From contig BRKX01000004.1 of assembly GCA_026008535.1 (NCBI GenBank), positions 35,158,501-35,222,500 of the forward strand: a DNA stretch of 64,000 nt, in the 5' to 3' direction. Under the pieces are notes generated by a model, which was given only the letters and a program-made list of their open reading frames with translations, did no database searches and had not been told where the DNA came from. Numbering within the stretch: position 1 is the first letter of the stretch; each line of letters starts with the position of its first letter. Below are positions 23,471 to 33,838 of the stretch, piece by piece. This stretch comes from Perilla frutescens (Eukaryota; Streptophyta; Magnoliopsida; Lamiales; Lamiaceae). The translations under genes were made by a program, and so were the position numbers.

Positions 23471-24251
23471 AAAAATTAGTTAGAATTGAAGTATAGCATA
23501 AAATATAAAATATAAATGATTATATTATTTTATATACTTACTACAATTATTACTTAGTCATTCATAAACATGTGTGCAAATAATTTTTTGAAGATATGAA
23601 GCTAGTTATTTCTTTCTTGAGACTTTTAAAGTTTAATTGTAATTTTAAGACCTATTTATTGATTGTCAAGAACTTTAATATTCATTATTTATTTTTTGGT
23701 TTATGGATGATTGTTGGTCATTATAATTGTCTATATGTTTTTTTAAAGAAGTTGTCTATATAATTTGCTTGTTTGGTAATTAATGTCTATACTATGATAC
23801 ACGACATGCCTAACATCTTATTTTATTTGATATGTTTTTAATCTATATTTTTTAAAATATGTTTTCAATGATCTAGAATGTCAATTCTTTTTAAACTATA
23901 GATAAATTTTGGTAACATTAATTTCAACTTTTAAACGTGTTATCATAACCTAATGAACCCAACTCAATCCGTGTGGAGCCCTATAAAAAAGAACCAATTT
24001 AAAAGGAATAATTATATTAACCATGGTGGTTTTCTAATTAAATTTGGATCACATGCGAAAAGGAATAAATTGATAAAAAATTGAATTGTATGCGGTTGTA
24101 ATTAAAAGAATATTTTATTAAATTCTATGCACTTTGGGAAATTCTTAATGTACTAATTTGTTGGAGTAATTACCAAATGATTATTTGAAAAGAATATAAA
24201 ATCATTGATTTGTTTGATAAGTTTAAAATCTTGAGAGTTTTGGAATTGTGG
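23471..24251. other. AT-rich stretch, no gene seen
   Basis: Low-complexity AT-rich sequence between the CACTA fragment and the solo LTR. It could be CACTA intron sequence. Confidence 0.4.
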
Positions 24252-25893
24252 TGTTGGGAAAAATTATCAAGATGACCCAACTGGTGGTTTTGATGAAATG
24301 TCAAAACATATGGAAAAGCTATTTGAAAAACTGCAGGTTATTCAAACTGGAAGTTGAAGCAATGACTAAATAAGACTTCAAATCTCAGCTCAGTTGAAGC
24401 AAAAATACAATTGCCTTGAAGCATGGTCAACCAACTTAAAAGGATGTTGCATCCGGACCAGTCAAAGATCCACTCTTCAAAGCTCAAGAGAAGTTATGAT
24501 AGGAAGAGACTGGAAAGCATCAACAGATGAGTAAGCCATCAGTCCAGCTGAAAGCCAAGAGAGACTGATGAGGAAAGAGTTAGCTTGAAAGCTCAAGACC
24601 AAACTGAACTGACCAAGATCAGTCAGTTGGGAGAAGAAAGCTCAATTGAAAGCCGACTAGAGACTAGAGCTGAAAGCTCTAAAGCCTAGCTGCTAAAAGC
24701 TAAGACAGCTCATACAAGGCACTCCAGGACTGAAGTATAAGGCAGCTGAGGAACTTTCAACTGGACAATCTCAGAGCTGAAAGCTGAGACAACTGAGACC
24801 CCATCAGTTGAAGTCCAGAACGGATAGCCGTGATAACTGCTCTCCGACAAGCAGTTATTAGAGAATCCTGACAGGCAATCATAGAAAGATCCTGACGATC
24901 TTGGAGCAGAGGCCATTAAATTCAACGGTTAAGTTCATTCATGCTTCAACGGCTACAAGTGTTAAACCGTCGCTGGTGGAATCAACTAATCTACCAATCT
25001 CAACGGTTACTAAGATCACTCATCTATATAAGAGATTGAATCTCATTCAAACATAAGACTTTCACGCACAAAACTAAATCTTGCTATTTTGCAGAACGAG
25101 CTCTTCTTTCTCCCTCCCCACAACTCAAAGCTTAAATCTCTTAAGTGCGAAAAGTCCCAACTGAGAATTCCAGCTAGCTGACGTAGAATTCCAGCCAGAG
25201 CAAAACTTCTCAGTTCAGTTCTTCAAAGATCAACCATCCAGCTCAAAGTTGAAGGAGCACTCCAGGTTGATAACAGATTCAAGACTGTCTTCTTGAAGAT
25301 CGAGAGAGATCTAAAATCTTGTAAAGACGAGCAATAGTACCTAAAGTCTCAGCGAGCAGTTGGAACCGGTAAATGTGAGTTGTCGACCTATAAACCGGCT
25401 GAGGAGGGGCGTGTACCGACGGGTCCATTCTTCTGGGACAGCAACAGTTGGAAAGGAGGCCACGCTCGGTTTAAAGGGTTCCGTTTTCAGGTCCAATAGG
25501 ATTCTTCACTATGTAACTGTAATAAAAAAAAACTTTACACTTGCATAGTGGATTGCCCTTCTGCGGAAGGAAGAGAGGACGTAGAAGCAGGAAACTTCGA
25601 ACCTCTATAAATCTTGTGTGTGCTGTATTTTATGCTCTAAGTCTTTGCATGTTTCTAAACTGCACACTATAAGCACACAAGCTGCACTGACAAGCTAAGT
25701 CTTCAAGCTATCAGTCTTAACTGATCAACTCATAAGCTAAGCTCTCATCAAGCTCTGTCACTCAACTGATCAGTGCACAGATAAATTGTCTAAAGCGAGT
25801 CAGGGCCCTATATATTCCATAATCATTTTAAAAGTTTTTGAGTCATTTTATTCACCCCCTCTAAACTGACATATACTCGCATCGGGACCAACA
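24252..25893 (+). repeat. Solo LTR, 1,642 bp
   Basis: TGTTGGGAAAAATTATCAAG ... GGGACCAACA. Same family as the LTR at 59103-60819 (opposite strand), which starts TGTTAGGAAAAACTATCAAG on its own strand. No internal retroelement sequence lies on either side, so it is most simply a solo LTR left by recombination. Flanks TGTGG/GTGAG do not give a clean target duplication. Confidence 0.75.
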
Positions 25894-25969
25894 GTGAGAA
25901 ATGGTTCCAATAGATTTTTTTAATTTTTTAAAGTTTTCAGGAACCGAGAAATTTGATTTAATGGTTAAA

Positions 25970-26450
25970 TCAAAATCTCAATGGGGTAATCACAATGGTA
26001 ATCATGATGGGATCAGAATTCTGATGGGGTAATCACGATGGTAATACCGATTAGAATCCCGATAGGGTAATCCCAATGTTAATTTCGATCAAAATTCTGA
26101 TAGGATCAGAATTCCTATGGGATCATGTGGACTTTAATGCAAGGAGATAAAAAATGTCACTTTCGTAGTACATCCATATGTTTATTTGTGTATTTCAAGT
26201 ACAATTGTGTAAGGTTGATGTAAAAATGACTTCCGATAGTGATCGCGATTGAATCCTGAGTGATAATAGATCTGATGGTATCCCGATTCTGATCACAATC
26301 GGGATAAAAATGACTCCCGGTGTAATCATGATTGAATCACGATCGAATCCCGATATACTCAGGATATGAAAATTTTAGATTACGATCGTATTTAATGAAA
26401 TCCCGATCGTAATTTGAATTGGTTTCACTTTTTCGTGATTTATCAGTCGT
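25970..26450. repeat. Degenerate AATCCCGATGGG array, right
   Basis: Same unit family as 20830-21310 (GGGGTAATCACGATGG, AGAATCCCGATAGGG, later CCCGATCGTAATTTG in the other orientation). Also contains two copies of an ACTTTAATG(C/T)AAGG...AAAAATGTCAC segment (26128 and 26466). Confidence 0.8.
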
Positions 26451-26705
26451 ATCGGTACTCTTACTTTTATCACACAAACTTTAATGTAAGGGACAAAAAA
26501 ATGTCACATTGGTAATACATTTACATATTTGTTTATGTAATACAAGTACATTTGTATAAGAGTGGTGTAAGAGATGTGTAAGATATCCATATGTAAACAT
26601 TTTTTTAGGATATTTTAGACAAAGTGAGTACTTGTTGAATGCTTTTCAAAAGTTGGGTAAAATGAGTTTTTGTAATAGAGAAATGGGTAGTTTATGGATT
26701 TTCTG

Positions 26706-26942
26706 TTAATTTATTGTGTATGTTAATGAGGGTGGTCCAGTTGATCTGGAAGCTTGACTTGAGTTATCTCATGATAGTAGAAATGTGTTGAATTTTCCAC
26801 GTCCCTTCTCTTTTCTCTTTTGCTAGTGGACTCTCGTATTAATTGCGTAATTAGAGGTTTTAAGAGTCTACATACCAAAAGTGACCAATTGTTTTGTACA
26901 TATAAATATTATACTATATTGACGGATACTTTTCAATACTAG
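26706..26942. repeat. 236-bp direct repeat, copy 2 (displaced promoter copy)
   Basis: Near-identical to 20385-20620 and now 6.3 kb from the kinase gene. It starts right at the right end of the inserted element. Followed by a (TA)n run at 26963-27007. Confidence 0.9.
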
Positions 26943-26960
26943 TATCCATTATAACCAACT

Positions 26961-27007
<47 letters not shown>

Positions 27008-27010
<3 letters not shown>

Positions 27011-27994
27011 GTATTTCAAATTAAGAAATTACTAACCATTTGATTTATGTGAAAGCGACGTCATCTGTTAAAATAAATGTAGCATTTTTATTTCTTCGAT
27101 TTTTCTTAGTTTGATCTATCTTTTCTTGCCTTTGTATAATATTTTAATTAGAATATTTTCTTTTCATTTGTAGATTTATTCTTTGTCTATAGACATCAGC
27201 AGTTGTACAAGAAAAAAAATCAATTTAATAATTAAAAATCAATACAAGATAATATATAAAAATAATATCATTAGTCGAAGATATAATATGATCATTCCAG
27301 AGAAGTGGTTTCAAAATTCTACTCTCCAACGAAAATAAAAATCACAAAATGTAGAAAATTATATGTAATTAATTTTGAGTTGCGCACAAACACAATTAGA
27401 TTGATATTAAATATTTTGGTAATTACAAAAAGTATAAAGCAACCTTTTTTTTTGCTATTAAAACATTTTTTTGGTTCTACACACTGGCTTTACCATTTTC
27501 GTAATTACAAAATTTATAAAATAATTTTTTGCAATTAAAACGTAAGCACATAATCCAGTATAATTAAATTCGCATAAAAAATGATTAATATAGGGATGCT
27601 TTGACAATGCCTCTGGGGCGGCCCGACCGAGCATTAATCTTATATCTATATATCTTATTAAAGAAATAAGTTTGTTATTATTGTGGGATAATTTTATATA
27701 ATAGAGTTCAACTATAACAAAACTATTGAAATAAATACAATATACTAAAGAAATAATTTTGTTATTATTTTGGGATAATTTTATATAATAGAGTTCAATT
27801 ATACCATAGCTATTTAAGTAAATATAATATATTATATTTATAAATAATTATTTATAAATAGTTAGATATATTATATTAGTTTTTTACTCTTAAATTAAGT
27901 GTAGATCATGGATATAGTAGGCAAATCATATTTTGTAAGAAACATCTACACTTTTTATGTGGGTATAGATTACTAGTAGAGATGAAATGAGGGG
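27008..27994. other. AT-rich intergenic stretch with an 88-bp tandem duplication
   Basis: No gene seen. 27660-27835 is a direct duplication of an ~88-bp unit (AAAGAAATAA...GGGATAATTTTATATAATAG). Confidence 0.6.
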
Positions 27995-27999
27995 CATGT

Positions 28000-29424
28000 T
28001 GTTGGGGTTTTTTCGAATTGAACCACCGCAGGATCTAATTGGATGTTCATTAATCCTAATGTCATGTAGATCATAATTTTATGCAGCACATATGTTTTAA
28101 TTAACCGAGTTCAATTAACATGCATAGTCGGTTTAAACGATTCTACTATAGCGGAAGCATAGAATACTAAAAAACGACTTACAAATTAAACGACGAGTTG
28201 AGGACAAGATTAAAGGTCTAATCTTGTTGTTGTATGAATGATAATAGGCGCCCATTGATGCTATTTCACTCCTTGATCTTCTGTTGTATTCCCGGACTGA
28301 ATCTAGTTTCAGGGTGGGCTGAAATCTACTAGATCGGTATGGAATCTGTGGAGATCAAGAGAACACGAGAGGGCTGATTTTTTATGATATAAATTTCGTG
28401 CCTCCACCCTCTTATTTATAAGGGGGTGGATGAAATTTAGAGTCCCAGTGGGACTAGAATTCTATCTCTATCTCTTGTTCTATCTCCAATCCAATTCAAT
28501 CTCTTTTTGGGCTACAACAGAGATCTAGAAGAATATTAAATTGACTCATTAATTTATTTAATATTCAATATCCAATAAACTTAGGATATAATTAAATAAA
28601 TTAAGTAGTATTTTTATTCCACTGAAGAAATAATACTGACCTACCAATTTAATACATATTTCTGAATATGTTTTCTCCTTTAGTCCAGCCATTCCCCATG
28701 TTTAAGATATAATGCCCATTAATTAATTATGTAAGCTTCTGACAGCTATAATTAATTAATATCTTTTCCTTGAGTAGTACCACACAAGCTTTACTTATGC
28801 ACAGAATAAATTCCACCTGCAGGGTTTCAACATGAACTTGCATTTCCTCAAGGGGACACCATCAACCTGGCGCACCAGGACACGGTGCCCATACATATTG
28901 CACGACCCATCATAAATGTAAATGTCACAACCCAAGATATCGAGATTATTGATCCTATGAAAGAATCTCACCCTTTGATAAATCAAAGTTGCAAACACTA
29001 CACGTATATGTCCGTCAACATATAGGGGTTAAGAACCCGAACTCTGTGGATTCTTATTCTCTCATTTAAGGTCAGAATAGAGAATAGAATCCTAAGTAGA
29101 TCCTCCTCAATACACTTGACATTGTATTAGAATAATCAGTTAGTCAAGACAAACTAACTATCAGATTATTCTACGGTGTACCGATAGCAGGTTTAGTGTC
29201 ATCTAGACTGTGAGCCTTTTAATACATTACAAGGAACTGATGATATGATCTAATCGTGTGTTTACCCACACCATATCATCTACAATGCAAGTATAGTGAA
29301 CATGCATGTAAATATAACAATTTAAATGCAAACAGTGACTGCAATTGTATTCATTCTATATCATCATAAAACCATCATCAATAATGTATACAAAAGACAG
29401 GTCTTCTAGTATACAAAACCAATA
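28000..29424. repeat. Solo LTR, 1,425 bp, TSD CATGT
   Basis: The 5-bp direct repeat CATGT sits at 27995-27999 and 29425-29429, bounding a sequence that begins TGTTGGGGTTTTTT and ends AAAACCAATA. No internal retroelement domain is present. The size, promoter-like content (TTATTTATAAGG at 28400-28420) and exact 5-bp duplication fit a solo LTR, probably in minus orientation. The ends are TG...TA instead of TG...CA. Confidence 0.6.
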
Positions 29425-29429
29425 CATGT

Positions 29430-30121
29430 AATTTGTACGATTTTAATAAATAATGATATAATATATATATTTAAAAGTTATAAGGTATATTATAATTATA
29501 AATATTAATTAGGTACCTAATAATTTAGAATAAGATTATACTAAGCATATTAAAATAAAAAAAATTCTTTTATATAAAAATGAGTGATAATTAATCCATC
29601 TTTGTGTTAAACTTCATGTTGAATTAATGTGCATCTTCCTAATTATGAATTGTGAAATATAATTTAAATTTCAATAAAATAAAAAAGAAAAGCTAAAATA
29701 TTGATTGTCAATAATTTAGTCAAATTAAAATAAATTGATTAGATTCTTATCTCGATTTAATGATTTTCAAATTTGCATTTATTTTTAAAATTATGACATT
29801 TGAAATAAGATAATCATGAGTTGATCAAAGGGTTCAGCTTTTAACGAATAATTTTTCATAAGTGCATTTTACATTTTCTTTCATTTTTATGATGATGTTT
29901 ATTATTATCTACATACACTTATAAATAATAAATATAATCATATTTCTAAAATTTCTCAACATTTTATTTCAGAAATTACTAAAAATATAAATAATAAATA
30001 AAGTATTTAATTGTACGAAATACTATTGGTTTTTTTTTGTACTAAAATCGAGTGCGTAATAAAAAATCGTAACACAAAAATTATAATAAATAAGAATCTC
30101 ATGCGAGTAGAGAGAGAGAGA
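29430..30121. other. AT-rich intergenic stretch
   Basis: No gene or clear repeat seen; extreme A+T. Confidence 0.5.
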
Positions 30122-30443
30122 GAGCTAGAGAAAATTTCAATTTTGGTCCCACAGGACATGGGGTATTCCGTTTCTGGTCCCGACGGTTTCACTTTTGGTC
30201 ATTTTTCAAAAAAATTACCCAAAACTAGTCCCATAGGTTTATCAGTATCGATTTTGGTCCCACAAATTAGACGGCTGATTTAACGATGGATGGAAACATC
30301 ACGCACAACTCACGTGCGTGTCATTTTGGGGGAAAATTAGACCTAAATCCCTAATTCAACAGAAAATACAACTCATTTTCTAGAGCAACTGAATTGCATC
30401 CTTAAACTTATGCTCCAAACAATATCCATCAATCATCAATTCT

Positions 30444-30906
30444 TCACAAACAATTCTTAAACAGAGAACTCAGCAGAGTGTTGACGGTGAACAAATTGGG
30501 GCGCAGCTTCTGGCGCTTCATCTTCTTGAAAATCTGCGCGGCGAGGTGGGGCCAGCCGGAGCGGCAGCAGTAGGCAAAAATGCAGGTGTTCAGGAGGGCT
30601 CTGGATGGCGGCGGGAGGGGGCGAGCGGAGCAGAGGAGGTGGCGGTGGAGATGGTGGTGTGGGTGCTCGGAGACGATTTGGGCGTGGAGAATGGCTTTTG
30701 CGTCATCAAATTTTTGGTGGGAGATGAGGGAAGAGAGGAGGGAGATGAGAGGAGGGAGTGAAGGGGGTGGGAGGGACGGCGGAGTGGGCCCAGTTGTAGA
30801 AGGAGTAGAGGGCGGAGGGGTGGTGGAGATCAGTTTTGTATTGGTCAATAACGACGGTGGCGGTGGCGGTTCGGCGGTGGTGCACCAACTTCCCCAAGGC
30901 TTTCAT
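30444..30906 (-). pseudogene. PPR protein gene fragment
   Basis: Minus strand. A start MKALGKLVHH at 30906 runs in one frame to about 30760 (SALYSFYNWAHSAVPPTP). The frame then shifts, and LISLLSSLISHQKFDDAKAI followed by PPR-type repeat sequence (ALLNTCIFAYCC, AAQIFKKMKRQKLRPNLFTV) continues to a stop at 30444. A normal PPR protein is several hundred residues with ten or more 35-residue repeats; here only the N-terminus and about one and a half repeats exist. Full-length relatives act in organelle RNA processing. This piece cannot. Confidence 0.7.
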
Positions 30907-31465
30907 AGCGGTTACGTGCATAATGAGGCGCATTACTCATAGATGTAAGAGAACAAATTGCATGTAGTTCATTCTTAACTGATTCTACAGATGACACAAA
31001 TTAAGAGGAATTGATCAAACAATTTTCATAAGCAAATTGAGCATCAATGTCCAATTTAGAGCAGGACATAAAAATGCATCTATATGGTGTGAAAATTGGT
31101 AACTGATTTAAACAGATAACAAAAAGTTACCGACAACGATGGTTAATATTAGGAGGAGATAAATTTAGATCATGGGGGAAAATATATCAGCATCATGCAT
31201 ATACACTTACATTTCAATAACATAGAAATTTTCTTGAAATCTCTGCGCATGGGCATGCCGGATCTTAAACTCTGTTTTGCCATCTTATATTTGTCTAGTA
31301 TCAGACACATCTTCGTTGTCATATTTTGAATCTTGTTAGATTCTTTGAATTACCTTTAGTCCATTCTAAATAGTTGCTTGATATTTAGTGCTTCCTTTTC
31401 TTTATTTTTGTCCTTTACATTTTTGTTGTTGTCCATGGTTTGCCAACTGTTAAGCTTTATTTTAG

Positions 31466-31611
31466 GTGGCAATAGCGTGACATTTAGTCAACTTATACTT
31501 GAAGTAATGAGGCATCTTGAAGGAGCTTATGCTCTAATAATCAAAAGCCGGCACTTTCCAGATGAATTGATTGCATGTAAACGTGGTAGTCCATTGCTTC
31601 TTGACGTGAAA
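31466..31611 (+). pseudogene. GFAT exon fragment (glucosamine-6-phosphate synthase)
   Basis: One exon of glutamine:fructose-6-phosphate amidotransferase, glutaminase domain. It encodes SVTFSQLILEVMRHLEGAYA and ELIACKRGSPLLLDVK, with a preserved acceptor (TTTTATTTTAG, ending 31465) and donor (GTAAGT at 31612). No neighbouring GFAT exon was found on either side, so it is a captured piece and not a gene. The real enzyme makes glucosamine-6-phosphate for the hexosamine pathway. Confidence 0.72.
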
Positions 31612-31728
31612 GTAAGTTGTATGTGGCCCTTTTTCTAAACATTTACTTGTCATTTATAGAACTTTCTGCTTAAATCTGCTAATTACTATCGTAACTTCTG
31701 CAAAGTTATTTTATTGTGCTTTATGGAA

Positions 31729-31833
<105 letters not shown>

Positions 31834-32403
31834 GCCTTGTCTTTCATTAATTAGTTCAGAAGTAATCCTTTTAACATATTTTAGAATGGTTATATTTGCT
31901 TTACCTTGGCGTTAATACTCCAACGTAATTTTATATAGAACACTTGTTTTTATTATATTGATATAGGGAAAGATTATGCATTTTTTCATGTTGACCAATA
32001 AAATCTCCTTAAATCTTTAATCTATAAAACCCTAATCAAATCATTTAAATAATTTACTGTCAAGGGAATTTTTCATGTTGGGACCAAAATTGATATTAAA
32101 ATGGGACCAAAATCGATACAAATTTTAACAGAAACTGTGACGGCGTGACTGAAAATGATACTTCATATCCTATGGGACCAAAAGTGAAACCGTCGGGACC
32201 AAAAACGGAAGAAAAGCAAGAACCATATAACATTTCTTTCTAACTGAACAACAAAACTTCCTCATACAATGAGAAAAAGAAAAAGAAAAAGAAAAATATA
32301 GGAAAATAACGACACTGCTAATAGCATATTTACAGAAAGCCAAAAGAAAAACAATGTGGAGGAAGGGGAGTAGCAAAGCATAGTTAACCACAAGGTGATC
32401 AGA

Positions 32404-32940
32404 AATCCTTCACTGATTCGATGGGCACTCTGGTTTTCGATTCTTTTCATGATCGGTCCCTGAGTTACTATGCCCGACGTGGACTGTACGCCCCTCCGAT
32501 CCGAGGGGAAATGAGGCTCCGGATTCCCGAACAGGGTCCATGATCTCCTCGTCATTGGATCTTGGAGACGGCCTATTCTCATTTGCCATGCAATGACAAT
32601 AATGTGCATTAACTGACTGCATACGGTACTGAGAGTGAGACCTAAGAGCTTGGCTGAACATCGGTTGCATGAACCACTTTCTCTCAGCGACACACTGGAC
32701 ATGTGGATTTCTGCTGCAACCATCTGCCCATGCAGGTTGCATGAAATGAGTGTCCACATACGGGCAGAAGAAGCATAATTCTCTATAATTCTCTATACTT
32801 CATCATAGGAAAGTTGGCTAGCACTAGAGGCTCGAGACCATGAAAACCCCTCTCCAGATTGCTAAGATCGGATCTATTTGCCCTTGCAATTGAGACCTAC
32901 GAGATGCACTCAATTGTATTCGAGCACAAATTAGCCTCGT
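32404..32940 (-). pseudogene. Unidentified coding remnant
   Basis: The minus-strand frame 32757-32410 (115 codons, MDTHFMQPAWADG... to ...RKPECPSNQ) has balanced composition and Cys/His content, unlike the AT-rich surroundings. It may continue from an upstream piece near 32930-32824 (SASRRSQLQGQIDPILAIWR). I do not recognise the family. It may be a decayed or captured exon; no start context or splice sites are convincing. Confidence 0.4.
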
Positions 32941-33059
32941 GCAAACAAACACTATGAACATAAATACATAATACTCCAACCAAATCCAATCACAGTCATC
33001 ACCAAATTTATACCTGAAGATATGATCTTTCAAAAAGTACAATAAATCTACAAATTTTA

Positions 33060-33838
33060 GGGGGGTGTATTCAATTAGGATTTCGTTGGACTTTAAAATG
33101 TCCATGGATTTCTATGGATTTTTAAATCCATAGACTCCACATGGAGTCTCCTAAAACTCCACATGGAGTCTCCCAACTCCACGCAGAGTCTGGCGGATTT
33201 CGTGTATGGATTTCGGACGATTTTGAACGATTTCAATGGATTTCAAATCCATCTCGCCAGCGCTCGTTGGAACACAATGATCGGTGTACCCGGAAAAAAA
33301 TTGAACCCAGCGACCGCTTGAATTGAGCGGCCGCTGGGAAGTCGAGTCGAGAGAACCCAGCGACCGCTGGAAGCCATGCATTTGGCACCCAGCGGCCGCT
33401 GGGGAGTCATCCTCAGCGAAGCCAGCGGCCGCTGGCTTCGGGTGACCGCTGGGGGGTCCCAATTTCGTGTACCCACCGGCCGCTGGGTCACAACGCTCCC
33501 CGGGTTTTCCAAATCCATCGAAATCTCGTGTCTGGAGGTCGGATTTCATCCTTCATAATTTTCACGTGAAATCCATCCGAAATCCAACGAAATCAATGAC
33601 TTTTTAAAGTCCGTGGATTGTTGAATACCTCAAAATTTTGATGGACTTTTAAAAGTCGTAATTGAATACACCAGGATTTCATTGGACTTTTAAAAGTCTG
33701 GATTGAATACACCAAGATTTCGTTGGATTTTTAAAAGTCTGGATTGAATACACCAGAATTTCGTTGGACTTTTAAAAGTCTGGATTGAATACACCCGGAT
33801 TTTAAAAGTCCAACGAAATCTCAATCCAATACACCTCA
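33060..33838. mobile_element. Tourist/Harbinger-like TIR element with GC-rich core
   Basis: Left end GGGGGTGTATTCAATTAGG..TTTCGTTGGACTTT; right end AAAGTCCAACGAAATC..AATCCAATACACCTC is its inverted copy. TTA flanks both sides (3-bp target site). The right half has four tandem ~41-bp units (GGACTTTTAAAAGTCTGG..TTGAATACACC, 33640-33810). The core at 33240-33500 is strongly GC-rich, unlike the rest of the window, and carries repeated CCAGCGGCCGCTGG palindromes. Non-coding. Confidence 0.7.

Larger units (their letters stand above)
20621..26705. mobile_element. 6.1-kb composite insertion with long degenerate inverted ends
   Basis: The left end (20630-20720: CTAAATCTCTAAAATAAAAA, CTCATTTACC, AATAAATACTCA) is an inverted match at roughly 70% to the right end (26600-26690 read on minus: CATTTCTCTATTACAAAAAC, CTCATTTTACC, ACAAGTACTCA). 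Just inside both ends lie arrays of degenerate AATCCCGATGGG units. The interior has been invaded by a CACTA fragment (22356-23470) and a solo LTR (24252-25893). No transposase belonging to the outer element is recognised. Looks like a foldback or MULE-like element, but the class is unknown. Confidence 0.6.

Noticed and set aside
20385..26942. 236-bp repeats as LTRs of a retrotransposon
   Set aside because: They do not have TG...CA ends, primer site or polypurine tract next to them, and one copy is the native promoter of the kinase gene.
30444..30906. Functional PPR gene
   Set aside because: Too short, frameshifted near 30760, and ends after about one and a half repeats.
30546..30942. Plus-strand GC-rich ORFs (e.g. 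30580-30942)
   Set aside because: Shadow frames of the minus-strand PPR fragment; Arg/Gly/Trp-rich low-complexity translation.
31466..31611. A real GFAT gene here
   Set aside because: Only one exon is recognisable and neither side continues with further exons.
33151..33549. ORFs of 91-132 codons in the GC-rich core
   Set aside because: They translate the palindromic repeats (RPLGA.., SGRW..) in several frames; repeat structure explains them better than coding.
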